Positions 40,649 to 50,078 of a DNA stretch of 55,129 bases are shown piece after piece. The notes beneath the pieces were generated by a model, which was given only the letters and a program-made list of their open reading frames with translations, was not told the origin of the DNA and searched no databases. A program made the position numbers and the translations under genes. Within the stretch, counting starts at the first letter, position 1. The number at the start of each line of letters is the position of its first letter. Source of the DNA: CAYHMW01 sp964357925 (GTDB lineage: Bacteria > Patescibacteriota > Microgenomatia > UBA8517); contig CAYHMW010000005.1 in assembly GCA_964357925.1 (NCBI GenBank), forward strand, positions 1 to 55,129, in the 5' to 3' direction.

Positions 40649-42578
40649 TCTAATCCCCATACTAACCATCTTGGGTATTACTGTTATTTTCTTTTGGAAA
40701 TTTTTCTTCAAGGGTCTGATTCCAATCCCTGCTGATATTGTCACAAATACTTATTTACCTTGGCGCAGTCATTATTTTGGACCAGTCCAAAACCCTATTC
40801 TCTCAGACGCAATTTCTTTTACCTATCCTATGCGTACATTGGCAGTAGACATAATGCAACAAGGTCAACTTCCTCTTTGGAACCCATATATCCTAATGGG
40901 AACCCCTCTTCTGGCCAATCTCCAATCCGCGCCCTTTTCCCCAACCATATTCCTTTATTTCCTCACTGATACCGCCACAGCCTGGGGTTTACAAGTAGTT
41001 GCACAACACTTCCTCGCAATGCTCTTTATGTATGTTCTCCTTCGTTACTGGAAAATTGGAAAGTCCGCAAGTCTTTTGGGTGGATTAATCTACGCTTTTG
41101 CAGGCTTTAACACCATCTGGTCGCAGTGGAATATTCACACTTTGACCGCCGCTTTTCTCCCGATAATAATATATTTTGCAGAGAAACTAATTGAAGAAAA
41201 AAAGAAGATAACAGGCGTTTTCCTTAGCGTATCAATCGCCGCCCAACTACTCTCTGGGTATCCTCAGTTATTTATCTACACCGCCGCGGCCATCGTCATA
41301 CTTTTGATCGGCAAAACAAATAAAATCATAAATTTTATAAATATCTCAAAATTTGTGTTACTAGGAATTGGACTTTCAACCATTCAATTACTCCCAGGGC
41401 TCGAGCTGATACTGAATTCCCAAAGAGCTTCCGAACCAATTCCATTCAAATGGGTTTTCCTTCCATTTGCCAAAACAATAACGTTTTTAATAGCAGACTT
41501 TTTTGGTAGCCACAGCGCTGGCAATTACTGGGGTCCACAAAATTACACAAGCAACACAGGGTTTATAGGTATAGGGGTATTTATTCTACTTATCGTTGGA
41601 TTCAAAACAAAAATAAATTCTAAAGTTATAGTGTTTTCAAAATTGGTTTTAATTGCAGCAATTTTGTTGAGCTTTGCAACACCAATTTCAATACTCCTAT
41701 ACAAAGTCAATATCCTAGGGTTTGCCGCCGCAACAGCCCATCGTGCACTCATCCTATTTATTTTTGCAGTTTCAATAATAGCAAGTTTCGGCTTTGAGCA
41801 TCTAGGTAAAAAACGGAGAGTTGTTTTACTTTCAATAATCTCGTTCGAACTATTTTTCTTTGCAAATAATTTTTGGGCATTCTCAAAAAGCGAATTGATA
41901 TACCCGCCTACGCCAATTCACAAGTTCTTGCAAGAACAAGACGGCTTGTTTAGAATTTTATCGCCAGACACTATCCCCCTAAATCTCAATATGCCCTACA
42001 AGCTTAGCTCCCCGGAAGGCTATGACGCCGTTTATCCTAAAACAACCGCCAAGCTCCTTGGAGTAATAAACAATAACTCGTTTGACGCAAAACCCCAAGA
42101 CAGATACGGTGCTCTTACAAACGAGACTTCACCAACAGTCGATTTCATAAACGTTAAATATCTAATCACAAGAGGCGATTACATATTTGATGATAATAAA
42201 CATAGTGTTGTTTTTAAGGACAAGGAAACACAGATACTGAAGAACAAAAACGCGCTCCAGAGAGCATTTTTGGAAAGGTCGCCAGATCAATTAGTCAAAG
42301 GAGAAGTATACCTACCAAATTTTGTTTCATTTATTGTAAGTACACAATCTGTGGACACCCTTGTCCTCACAGATACCTACTATCCTGGCTGGAAGGCATA
42401 TATTGACAATAAACCGGTTAGCATAACAAGATTTAAAGACAACTTTCGTGCAGTTGAAGTTCCAGAAGGTAAGCATGAAGTAAAATTTTTATATATGCCG
42501 AACTCCTTTGTAGTCGGAGCAATTTTTACTGTTCTCTCTGCCGCTTCGCTTGTTTATATACTAAAATCAAAATCATGA
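40611..42578 (+). CDS. YfhO-family membrane glycosyltransferase-like protein
   Basis: 655 residues from ATG 40611; a GTG at 40596 is possible. First helix about 15-33, then an external loop with ADIVTNTYLPW (41-51), ISFTYPMRTLAVD and QGQLPLWNPYILMGTPL (84-100), the signature of the YfhO/DUF family. About twelve helices follow, then a C-terminal beta domain (TYYPGWKAYIDNKPVS, PEGKHEVKFLYMP). YfhO proteins are linked to glycosylation of lipoteichoic acid in Firmicutes. Overlaps the GT4 gene and is coupled by ATGA to the next GT-C. Confidence 0.88.
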   Translation: MRTSKLKFSQSSNLIPILTILGITVIFFWKFFFKGLIPIPADIVTNTYLPWRSHYFGPVQNPILSDAISFTYPMRTLAVDIMQQGQLPLWNPYILMGTPLLANLQSAPFSPTIFLYFLTDTATAWGLQVVAQHFLAMLFMYVLLRYWKIGKSASLLGGLIYAFAGFNTIWSQWNIHTLTAAFLPIIIYFAEKLIEEKKKITGVFLSVSIAAQLLSGYPQLFIYTAAAIVILLIGKTNKIINFINISKFVLLGIGLSTIQLLPGLELILNSQRASEPIPFKWVFLPFAKTITFLIADFFGSHSAGNYWGPQNYTSNTGFIGIGVFILLIVGFKTKINSKVIVFSKLVLIAAILLSFATPISILLYKVNILGFAAATAHRALILFIFAVSIIASFGFEHLGKKRRVVLLSIISFELFFFANNFWAFSKSELIYPPTPIHKFLQEQDGLFRILSPDTIPLNLNMPYKLSSPEGYDAVYPKTTAKLLGVINNNSFDAKPQDRYGALTNETSPTVDFINVKYLITRGDYIFDDNKHSVVFKDKETQILKNKNALQRAFLERSPDQLVKGEVYLPNFVSFIVSTQSVDTLVLTDTYYPGWKAYIDNKPVSITRFKDNFRAVEVPEGKHEVKFLYMPNSFVVGAIFTVLSAASLVYILKSKS

Positions 42579-44086
42579 GGATCAATATACTCCTGTCAGT
42601 GATATTTCTAATCGGTTTTTGTTTGAGGGTTTTATACCTTCCGCATAACGTACTCACATTTGGCTATGATCAAGCTAGAGACGCACTGGTAACGGGGCAA
42701 ATATTAGATGGAGATCTTAAAATCCAAGGCCCACCATCATCTGCTCCTGGCCTATATCATGGAGTTTTTTATAATTACGTACTCGCCCCTGCGTATTTAT
42801 TAGGAAATGGAAGTCCGATAGTCGCAGCATATTGGATAGCATTATTAAACGCCGCTACAGTGTTTATTGTCTTTGCTCTGACTCGGAAATTATCAAGTAA
42901 TAAATACACCGCACTTCTAGCTGCACTTCTATTTGCATTTTCATTTGAAGCCACTCAATACGCAACTTGGCTTAGTAACCCAACAATTGGAGTGTGGACA
43001 GTGCCACTGATGTATTTGGGACTTTGGATTTGGATAAAGGATGCTAAAGCTAAAGGTCCAATTTTAACAGGCATTGGTTTAGGTATGAGCATTCAGTCAG
43101 AAATATTTCTTGCCTATCATATTGTGCCAGTACTCTTCTGGCTATATTTTGCAAAAGTAAAAAGAAAAGAATTATTCATTGGGTCGTTCTCACTGATTCT
43201 CTCAGTCAGCACAATGATCGTGGCAGATGCAAAGTTTGGCTTCCAATCAATTTCAGGTATCAAAAGTCTTCTACTGGGAAGTGACGAAATATTACAAAGT
43301 AAAAAATTCTCGGACTTTATATATTTATATTTTGATCAATTAGCACGCACATTCTCAAACACTCTACTGCCATCTAATGTTGGTTATGGTGGACTTATTG
43401 TCCTAGCTCTAGTCGCTGTGGCCATTTTCCTTTGGGCCAAAAAAAGAAACGAAATCTCACCGTGGTTGTTTATATTGTCATTTGTTCTTGCACACACAAC
43501 AATCGTTCCTGTTGGAGGGGTAAGTACTCCATTTTTGCTCGTAGGCATCGGTTCCGGGGTAGTTATATTGGCAGCACTCGTAATTAGCTATCTATACGGC
43601 TTCAATAAAATTCTAGCAATCGGTATAGTCCTCACAATCCTATTTTCCAATATTTCAACTATTATCTCAAAAAACAAACATGGGTCTGTAATTTTCTCAA
43701 TCCAAAAAGACATGTTGCTTAATCTTCAAATAGCAGCTATTGATTACACCTACGAGGAGGCAAATGGCCAACCTTTTAGCACAAATTCAGTTACAAGCCC
43801 TCTCTGGATAAACATAGTCTGGTCATATCTGTTTCATTGGTACGGTCAAGAAAAATACGAATTTTTGCCTGAGTGGCACGGTAAAGATCAAGTCGGTCTT
43901 CTTCAATCACTCCCGGAAGCAAATGTAGATACCAAAAACTACTTTATGATTATTGAACCGCTTACTGGGATCCCTAGAAGATTCATCGACGAGGCCCTGG
44001 ACGAGGAAAACAGCAGGTCCGTGCTAGTTGAAGAAAAATATTTTGGTGAGATACTTGTTCAGAAGAGAACTAGGTTAGAAAAATGA
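42575..44086 (+). CDS. GT-C family membrane glycosyltransferase (DQARD subtype)
   Basis: 503 residues. First helix about 4-20, then FGYDQARDALVTG (29-41) with Asp32 and Asp36, GPPSSAPGLYHGVFYNY, and ATWLSNPTIG, which parallels SRWLSNPTPM in the gene at 19464. About ten helices and a C-terminal soluble domain (VWSYLFHWYGQEKYEF) follow. Member of the D-[EQ]-x-[RSD] paralogue group. Coupled by ATGA on both sides, to the YfhO-type gene upstream and to a methyltransferase downstream. Confidence 0.85.
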   Translation: MRINILLSVIFLIGFCLRVLYLPHNVLTFGYDQARDALVTGQILDGDLKIQGPPSSAPGLYHGVFYNYVLAPAYLLGNGSPIVAAYWIALLNAATVFIVFALTRKLSSNKYTALLAALLFAFSFEATQYATWLSNPTIGVWTVPLMYLGLWIWIKDAKAKGPILTGIGLGMSIQSEIFLAYHIVPVLFWLYFAKVKRKELFIGSFSLILSVSTMIVADAKFGFQSISGIKSLLLGSDEILQSKKFSDFIYLYFDQLARTFSNTLLPSNVGYGGLIVLALVAVAIFLWAKKRNEISPWLFILSFVLAHTTIVPVGGVSTPFLLVGIGSGVVILAALVISYLYGFNKILAIGIVLTILFSNISTIISKNKHGSVIFSIQKDMLLNLQIAAIDYTYEEANGQPFSTNSVTSPLWINIVWSYLFHWYGQEKYEFLPEWHGKDQVGLLQSLPEANVDTKNYFMIIEPLTGIPRRFIDEALDEENSRSVLVEEKYFGEILVQKRTRLEK

Positions 44087-44742
44087 ACAAATCCTTAAGA
44101 AGCGCAGCACAACTGCATAAAAATGTACCCCCCGATTGGTATCATGCGTCCATACAACGTAACTTTTTTCAGCGCTGGTGGCATTACAGTCGCTTTACAA
44201 AAGTTAAAGATTATTCAGAGTTTGTCGACGGTAAAATATTGGATATTGGTTGTGCTGACGGAGTCTTCACTAAAGAAATTTTAGATAAAACTCAAGCCGC
44301 CGAAATCATTGGCATAGACGTACTGGAATCCTCAATTAATTGGGCAAGAGCTCATTGGAAAGAAGAAAAAAGATTAAAGTTTGAAGTGGGCAATGCGCAC
44401 AAATTGAAGTTTAAACAAAACTCTTTTGGAGCAGTTTATATTCTTGAGGTCATGGAACATGTTTCAGATCCGATTGATGTTCTAAATGAGGCGAAAAGGG
44501 TGCTCAAAAAAGGTGGCTATTTAATAATGCTCGTTCCTTCAGATAATTTATTGTTTAGAATAGTATGGTGGATTGTGACCAATTTTTGGTGGGCGAAAAT
44601 TTGGGAGGACTGCCACGTAAACTCATTCAACAGTAAAAACCCACTATCAAAATATGCCAAAGAAGCGGGTTTTAAAATTGAAGTAGATGAAAAGTTCTGG
44701 CTCGGTATGCTAAATATCGTAAAAGTAAGGAAGTTAAAATAA
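44083..44742 (+). CDS. Class I SAM-dependent methyltransferase
   Basis: 219 residues, soluble. Motif I ILDIGCADGVF (52-62), beta-2 acidic end IIGIDVLESS, and VYILEVMEHVSDP with the VLKKGGYLIMLVP strand are typical of Methyltransf_11-type enzymes. The tail contains WWIVTNFWWAKIWEDCHVN, shared by glycan or polyprenyl-linked methyltransferases. Likely methylates a sugar of the surface glycan. Distinct from the methyltransferase at 34680, which is shorter and lacks this tail. Confidence 0.87.
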   Translation: MNKSLRSAAQLHKNVPPDWYHASIQRNFFQRWWHYSRFTKVKDYSEFVDGKILDIGCADGVFTKEILDKTQAAEIIGIDVLESSINWARAHWKEEKRLKFEVGNAHKLKFKQNSFGAVYILEVMEHVSDPIDVLNEAKRVLKKGGYLIMLVPSDNLLFRIVWWIVTNFWWAKIWEDCHVNSFNSKNPLSKYAKEAGFKIEVDEKFWLGMLNIVKVRKLK

Positions 44743-44746
44743 AACT

Positions 44747-45646
44747 ATGAAATTTGTAACGGTAGTAATACCTAATTGGAACGGAGAAATTCTGTTACAA
44801 CAAAACTTGCCAAAAGTACTAGCTGCCAAGAACAACAAAAAAAACAGAATCAAAGAAATTATTATTGTTGACGATGCTTCCACTGACAATTCAGTAAAAC
44901 TTCTCAAAAAAAATTTTAGCAATAATATTAGACTATTTCAGCACAAAGAAAACCGAGGTTTCGCTGCAGCAGTGAATCTTGGTGTGCGGATGGCTAAAAC
45001 TGAACTGGTTTGCCTGCTAAACTCAGATGTCATTCCCTCAGAAAATTTTCTTGTAAAGGCTCTTCCACATTTTCATAACATTAAGGTCTTTGGAGTGTCA
45101 CTAGCCGAGGAAGGGTATGGCCCGGCGATTGGCCAATATTTGAATGGCTATATTGAACACAACGACAATAAAGACGCAAAAATTACTTCAAATACGTTCT
45201 GGCTTAGTGGGGGAAGCTGTGTTTTGTCGAGGAAAATTTGGATGAAATTGAAAGGCTTCGATGAGGAACTGTTTCACCCATTTTACTGGGAAGATGTCGA
45301 CTTGAGTTATAGAGCCATGAAGCGTGGCTATAAGTTGCTTTGGGAACCAGACGCCAAAGTTATTCACAAACACGAGACTACAATTAGCAAAACAACAAGT
45401 GCTAAGAAAAGAAAAATTTTAATTGTGGAACGGAATCAGCTATTGTTTATTTGGAAAAACATAACAAGCAAAAATATGTTTCGGAAACACAGGATCGGCC
45501 TAGTCAAAAGAGTATTGCGACACCCAGGTTATATAAGAGTAATAATGCTTGCTCTAAAGAAACGAAAGTTGATACAAAAACGACGCAAAATTGAAATAAA
45601 ACAATCTAAGATTTCAGATGAAGCAATCTTCGCAAACTTCAATTAA
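44747..45646 (+). CDS. GT2 family glycosyltransferase (rhamnosyltransferase-like)
   Basis: 299 residues. VVIPNWNGEILL (6-17), VDDASTDNS (41-49), GFAAAVNLGVRMAKTE, NSDVIPSENF (92-101) and FHPFYWEDVDLSYRAMKRG are GT2 hallmarks; the acidic ED of the last motif is the usual catalytic base region. The C-terminal 60 residues are strongly basic (Lys/Arg-rich), suggesting membrane-surface binding. Extends a lipid-linked glycan in the cytoplasm. Overlaps the next GT-C gene by 29 nt. Confidence 0.9.
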   Translation: MKFVTVVIPNWNGEILLQQNLPKVLAAKNNKKNRIKEIIIVDDASTDNSVKLLKKNFSNNIRLFQHKENRGFAAAVNLGVRMAKTELVCLLNSDVIPSENFLVKALPHFHNIKVFGVSLAEEGYGPAIGQYLNGYIEHNDNKDAKITSNTFWLSGGSCVLSRKIWMKLKGFDEELFHPFYWEDVDLSYRAMKRGYKLLWEPDAKVIHKHETTISKTTSAKKRKILIVERNQLLFIWKNITSKNMFRKHRIGLVKRVLRHPGYIRVIMLALKKRKLIQKRRKIEIKQSKISDEAIFANFN

Positions 45647-46883
45647 AAAGGTTCTTTTACTAGCGCTAGGCATACGGCTGGTACTTATTCCACTTTCTTA
45701 TCATAGTGATCTAAATAACAACGAAATATGGGGGATCTACGCTCGTGAATTCGGGCTCCGCGGCTTTTACGATTGGCTAAACTTTGGTAATTACGCCAGG
45801 CCAGATTATCCACCTCTTGCCATGGTGTTATTCAACTTCCTTCGCTATCTCTGGGCAGGAATCTTTCAAGTAGTTTGGAAGATAAACATTGCCTTACCAC
45901 TCTTTCCATCAAACCTTGTTACTTGGCTTGATATATATGGTATGAGAGCTTTGATTAAAGTTCCAGGTATAATTTCTGATTTAGCAATCGGCCTAATTAT
46001 TTACCGAGAGGCAAAAAAAATATCTCCCCAAAAAGCGGTTTACTACTCAAAGTTATTTTTATTAAACCCCGCGATAATTTATTTGTCCTCATCTTGGGGG
46101 CAACTGGATTCAGTCGTTACACTTTTTGCTCTACTTTCAATTTTGGGAGTGAGAAGCAGGAAGTACACGCACGCAACCACATACTATTTCATATCAATAA
46201 TGACTAAAGCAACTTTTGTGCCCATTGCTCCACTATTGCTGATTCAATCAATTAAACAACATATTTCAGTTAAAAGTGTTGTAGCCACACTACTCCTTTT
46301 GTTACTTTACTTCTATATCGTGGGCACTTTATTTATTGATAAATTGCCAGTATCTTGGCTCTTTAATTTATACACGGGTACCATTATCAAAGGTGCAGTA
46401 ACTCTCCCTTACATAAACTTAAATGCCTTCAACTTCTGGGGAGTAATACTTGGCCTCGATAGAATAGAAGATTCCACAAAAGTGCTTTGGTTTACACTGA
46501 ATAATCTGGCATATGTAGCCGCGATCCCATGTCTTCTTCTTATCCTGCGAAAGTTTATGAAGGGTGCAGAAATAATCCATACAACCGCTATTTTATTTTT
46601 TTCTATATTTATGTTTTTCCCTCGCGTACACGAACGATATTTATATCCAACCATCGCTTTAATGCCCCTAGTACTTATTCGAAACTCGCATCTCAAGAAG
46701 TTATATTTCAGTTTAAGTACAATCTTTTTATTAAATCTTTATCACTGGTGGTGGTTCCCGGAAATAAAACCACTAGTTGCCTTTCTAGATTTCGACATTA
46801 TAGAAAGGCTACTTTCCCTCTCGAGCCTAATTATTTTCCTTCTTTTGTTTCGCGATTATCTTTCAACTAAAATGAGGAAATGA
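45618..46883 (+). CDS. GT-C membrane glycosyltransferase (PIG-M/GT87-like), paralogue of 51611
   Basis: 421 residues. First helix about 10-27, then SDLNNNEIWGIYAREFGLRGFYDW (in blocks, 30-53) and PDYPPLAMVLF; Asp31 occupies the catalytic position. Later SSSWGQLDSVVTLFALLS and VHERYLYPTIALMPL are the motifs shared with the gene at 51611 and with GT-C enzymes that act on polyprenyl-linked mannose. About ten helices, no large C-terminal domain. The ATG sits 29 nt inside the previous gene. Sugar and acceptor unknown. Confidence 0.85.
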   Translation: MKQSSQTSIKKVLLLALGIRLVLIPLSYHSDLNNNEIWGIYAREFGLRGFYDWLNFGNYARPDYPPLAMVLFNFLRYLWAGIFQVVWKINIALPLFPSNLVTWLDIYGMRALIKVPGIISDLAIGLIIYREAKKISPQKAVYYSKLFLLNPAIIYLSSSWGQLDSVVTLFALLSILGVRSRKYTHATTYYFISIMTKATFVPIAPLLLIQSIKQHISVKSVVATLLLLLLYFYIVGTLFIDKLPVSWLFNLYTGTIIKGAVTLPYINLNAFNFWGVILGLDRIEDSTKVLWFTLNNLAYVAAIPCLLLILRKFMKGAEIIHTTAILFFSIFMFFPRVHERYLYPTIALMPLVLIRNSHLKKLYFSLSTIFLLNLYHWWWFPEIKPLVAFLDFDIIERLLSLSSLIIFLLLFRDYLSTKMRK

Positions 46884-47665
46884 AGCTTTCAATTATTATC
46901 GTTAGCTATAACACAAAAGACCTAACTCTCGATTGTATCAATTCAGTCTTCAAATTTGCCCCAAAAATAAAATTCGAAGTTGTTGTTGTCGACAACGGAA
47001 GCTCAGATGGTACTGTTGAGTCTCTACCGAAAAGCGTAAAAGTCATAAAAAACAACGCCAATCTCGGTTTCTCCCGTGCCAACAACCAAGGCATAAAAAT
47101 CTCCAAAGGAAAATACATCTTACTTTTAAATTCGGATACAAAAGTGACAAAAGGCGCAATTGAAAAGCTCATCTCTTTTGCAGAAAATGCTGATGGCGCA
47201 GGTGTAGTTGGAAGCCAACTCTTAAATGCCGATGGGTCAATCCAGCCATCGGTTTTTTACCTCCCAACACTTGGAAGAACTATCGCAGAGTTCTGGCTTA
47301 AAGGTAAAAAATATTTGGAAAAATATGCACCACAAGGCAGCGAACCAGCTGAAGTCGAAGCAGTCGTGGGTGCAGCGTTCCTAATAACACCAAAAGCGCA
47401 AAAACGCGTGGGTCAGTTAAATGAAGCTTACTTCATGTACTTTGAAGATCTGGATTATTGCCGTGAAGTGAGAAGAAAGGGTCTCAAAGTCTATTATCTA
47501 CCAAGTTCGAAAATATACCATTATCATGGTGCAAGTGGAAAGGGTATTGCTGATGCGAGCAACCAATGGAAGCGTTTAATTCCATCCAGTAAAACTTATC
47601 ACGGCCTTATAAAGTACTACGCGATTCAGTTCATGATGAAAACCTCACAAAAACTGTTAAAGTAA
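46880..47665 (+). CDS. GT2 family glycosyltransferase (WbbL/rhamnosyltransferase-like)
   Basis: 261 residues. IIIVSYNTKDLTLDCI (5-20), VVDNGSSDGT (37-46), GFSRANNQGIKISKGKYILLLNSDT (in blocks, 63-87) and YFMYFEDLDYCREVRRKG match the WbbL-type GT2 group, usually deoxyhexose transferases in O-antigen or cell-wall glycan synthesis. No membrane helix. Coupled to the GT-C gene upstream by ATGA and followed 6 nt later by a DE-type GT-C. Confidence 0.92.
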   Translation: MKLSIIIVSYNTKDLTLDCINSVFKFAPKIKFEVVVVDNGSSDGTVESLPKSVKVIKNNANLGFSRANNQGIKISKGKYILLLNSDTKVTKGAIEKLISFAENADGAGVVGSQLLNADGSIQPSVFYLPTLGRTIAEFWLKGKKYLEKYAPQGSEPAEVEAVVGAAFLITPKAQKRVGQLNEAYFMYFEDLDYCREVRRKGLKVYYLPSSKIYHYHGASGKGIADASNQWKRLIPSSKTYHGLIKYYAIQFMMKTSQKLLK

Positions 47666-47671
47666 GTTAAT

Positions 47672-49465
47672 ATGTCAAAAAATCAAAAAATTCTTCTCGC
47701 TTTAATAATTGGTGTAGCTGCTTTTCTGCGTATATATAAACTCTCAAGTGTCCCAGTTTCAATGTTCGGCGACGAACTCGATGTTGGATATCATGCCTAT
47801 TCATTACTAAAAACAGGCAAAGATTACTCAGGTAACTTTTTGCCTATACATCTTCACTCACTGGCTGAATGGCGAACACCACTTTACATCTATAGTGCAA
47901 TTCCGACAGTTGCCATATTTGGCATCACTCCACTTGGAGTCCGCCTCCCAGCAGCAATCTTCGGAATACTTAGTGTACTTGCCTTTTATCTCCTGGTTCG
48001 CGAAATTCGTACCCAATTTTTGAAAATTGCCAAGCGAAGCGAGGTCCGCCTATGGCGGAAAAATTTGCCTGATTGGAATCTGGAAGATTATGCAGCTATG
48101 CTCCTGGCCCTCTCTCCCTGGCATATCCAATATAGCCGTGCAGGATTCGAGGTCACCCAAATGCTACTCTTCTTACTTCTGGGAATATATTTTTTCTTCA
48201 GGAGCTTAAACGAAAAGGGCAGATACCTGTGGCTTTCAATGATTTGCTTTGCATTAATGCCTTGGATTTATAGCACCGCTAAACTCTTTACTCCATTTCT
48301 GCTTTTGTCGCTAGCACTTTTGTGGTTCAAGGAAATAATCCGTTTTCCCAAAGCAAATCTTATTTTGGGAATTGCAGCTCTTCTTGTAGTCGGCAGCCCA
48401 ATCGCATGGAGCACGCTTTATGGCGGCGGTACCGCTCGCTTCAACTACATTAGTGTTTTTAGCGATCCAACAATCGAGCCAGAAGTTGGAACAGCCCGTC
48501 TACACGACGCCAATTTTAGAGGAGAAACAACAGCAGGATTGCAGCCAACAGTTGTCGATAGGATGTTCCACAATAAAGTAGTATTTTGGTCAGGAAAAAT
48601 TGTTGGCAACTATTTTCAAACATTCTCTGGATCATTCCTTTTCAACGAGGGAGATCCAAATCCAAGACACTCAGTTGATGGGATCGGAGAATTTTATCGT
48701 ATTGAAGTTATACCATTCGTGGTTGGTCTCATTTACTTTTTCGGTAAATCAAATAACAAAAAACTAAAAGCCCTGTTATTGTTTTGGATACTGGCAGGTG
48801 CACTGCCGGCTGCAATAACGAGAGATGGTGGCAACCATGCAACTCGTTTAATCTTAATATTGCCTCCTCTTGTATTTCTCATAGCCTACGGCGTTATCTC
48901 ATTCCCAAAAAACATCTACCCAAAACTTCCTCCCTACATACTACATACTACGTACTACATGCTATTTATAGCAGGATTTATTTTCTATCAACACAACTTC
49001 TGGACACATAACCCTTGGCAATCAGAACGCTGGTGGCATACTGGCTGGGGCGAGGCAATTCACTCAGTTAAAGCGTATGAAAAGGACTATGAAACTGTTG
49101 CGATCTCATCGGCAGACGAACCGCCATGGATATTCTTTGCTGCACATTATCAATATGACCCGGCGGATTGGCATGTAAATTTTCCAATCGGCAACGATAT
49201 CGAAACTAAGACCTTTGGCAAAGTTTCACATATTGGCAAGTTTCTTTTCGGATCACCGTCAGGCGGTGTTTACGACTGGGGGAAGAGCCTCGACGCTAAA
49301 ACTCTCTATTTAGCATCAGCAAAAGAAGTAAATGTAAATCTTATTCGCGAACCAGAAAGGACTCCCAAAGATTTAAGATTAATTAAAAGCATAGCCTATC
49401 CCTCAGGTGAGCCTGCTTTCTATTTGTTCACAGGTAAGAGTTCCACTCCAAATGAACTCGAATAA
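47672..49465 (+). CDS. GT-C family membrane glycosyltransferase (DE subtype) with repeat-derived insertions
   Basis: 597 residues. First helix about 7-20, FGDELDVGYHAYS (32-44) with Asp34-Glu35, EWRTPLYIY and GVRLPAA, then SPWHIQYSRAGFE (148-160). About eleven helices; an external segment carries RMFHNKVVF (297-305), the RxFxNK motif also seen in the half-size proteins. Residues about 113-137 (including KRSEVRLWRKN) are absent from paralogues and encoded around a hairpin at 48045-48059. Heptamer repeats at 48934-48961 encode another extra stretch. C-terminal soluble domain from about 440. Confidence 0.87.
   Translation: MSKNQKILLALIIGVAAFLRIYKLSSVPVSMFGDELDVGYHAYSLLKTGKDYSGNFLPIHLHSLAEWRTPLYIYSAIPTVAIFGITPLGVRLPAAIFGILSVLAFYLLVREIRTQFLKIAKRSEVRLWRKNLPDWNLEDYAAMLLALSPWHIQYSRAGFEVTQMLLFLLLGIYFFFRSLNEKGRYLWLSMICFALMPWIYSTAKLFTPFLLLSLALLWFKEIIRFPKANLILGIAALLVVGSPIAWSTLYGGGTARFNYISVFSDPTIEPEVGTARLHDANFRGETTAGLQPTVVDRMFHNKVVFWSGKIVGNYFQTFSGSFLFNEGDPNPRHSVDGIGEFYRIEVIPFVVGLIYFFGKSNNKKLKALLLFWILAGALPAAITRDGGNHATRLILILPPLVFLIAYGVISFPKNIYPKLPPYILHTTYYMLFIAGFIFYQHNFWTHNPWQSERWWHTGWGEAIHSVKAYEKDYETVAISSADEPPWIFFAAHYQYDPADWHVNFPIGNDIETKTFGKVSHIGKFLFGSPSGGVYDWGKSLDAKTLYLASAKEVNVNLIREPERTPKDLRLIKSIAYPSGEPAFYLFTGKSSTPNELE
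48029..48066 (+). repeat. Palindrome-containing insertion in a GT-C gene
   Basis: TCCGCC (48045-48050) and GGCGGA (48054-48059) form a 6-bp stem with a 3-nt loop, preceded by AAGCGAAGCGAGG. The stretch is GC-rich compared with its surroundings and falls in the region of about 20 codons missing from the paralogues at 50071 and 52903, so it looks like inserted repeat DNA kept in frame. Confidence 0.55.
48934..48961 (+). repeat. Four tandem heptamers inside a GT-C gene
   Basis: CTACATA, CTACATA, CTACGTA, CTACATG. Four 7-bp units are 28 bp, one more than nine codons; the reading frame stays open through them (YILHTTYYML). As with the heptamers at 17614, they lie immediately before a transmembrane helix. 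Confidence 0.6.
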
Positions 49466-49500
49466 AGGCCAATTTTTCATTTTACTGGTTTTATGTCCCT

Positions 49501-49506
49501 TATAAT
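49501..49506 (+). promoter_or_regulatory. Possible -10 box upstream of the half-size gene at 49518
   Basis: TATAAT lies 11 nt before ATG 49518 in a 52-nt intergenic gap, the largest inside the 36693-55129 array. No clear -35 or Shine-Dalgarno. It suggests the half-size/GT-C pair can be transcribed on its own. Confidence 0.45.
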
Positions 49507-49517
49507 TGAGACATAAT

Positions 49518-50078
49518 ATGTTTTTATTGTTTCTTCTCCTAAGTCCATTTAACTGGAAGCTAATTGAGAACCCTCAAATTTTTGTTAGTGCATGGGCAAA
49601 CCTTGTCAGACACCCTTTTTACACCCTCCATTCCATGCTTCAGCTTTCAAATCTCCGCGTAAGTATAGAGTTAACACATGGGCAATGGAGCAGATTATTT
49701 TACAATAAGGGGACTGTTCTTCTTGGCAACTATTTCGATGTGCTTTCGAGCTTTTCACCCAAGCATTACTTTACACTGAACCACGCTGACAATTTTAGCG
49801 CCGTTGGTGTCGAACCAATACCAATCATATTTTTGCCTTTGGCCGTATTGGGATTAGTGATAATAACAAAAAAGAAAAATCTTCACTTTTTCTCAACAGT
49901 TTTTTTAATCTCAATAATTGTTTTTCTTTCGGGAAGAAAAGACTTCAGCTTCCTCATGTTTCCGGCGATTACTTACGTTTACTTAATTTCAATTGGTTAC
50001 AAAAACTTAAAACAAAAAAAAGCCTTCAAATTAATAGCTATTCCTTATCTCCTTTTTCTTTTAGCGCGCCATGTATAA
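49518..50078 (+). CDS. Half-size membrane protein resembling the C-terminal half of GT-C enzymes
   Basis: 186 residues from ATG 49518; an in-frame TTG at 49506 overlaps the -10 box. One N-terminal helix (about 1-12), an external segment with RLFYNKGTVLLGNYF (59-73) and PKHYFTLNHADNF, then helices at about 100-116, 124-140, 146-160 and 170-186. It aligns with the second half of the GT-C at 47672 and with the C-terminal half of the protein at 28276-29061; the catalytic N-terminal half is missing. It overlaps the next GT-C by 8 nt (ATGTATAA). Either a stable partner subunit or a truncated remnant. Confidence 0.7.
   Translation: MFLLFLLLSPFNWKLIENPQIFVSAWANLVRHPFYTLHSMLQLSNLRVSIELTHGQWSRLFYNKGTVLLGNYFDVLSSFSPKHYFTLNHADNFSAVGVEPIPIIFLPLAVLGLVIITKKKNLHFFSTVFLISIIVFLSGRKDFSFLMFPAITYVYLISIGYKNLKQKKAFKLIAIPYLLFLLARHV

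Noticed and set aside
48934..48961. Possible CRISPR-like or minisatellite array
   Set aside because: Only four 7-bp units without spacers, inside an open coding frame; no cas genes in the window.
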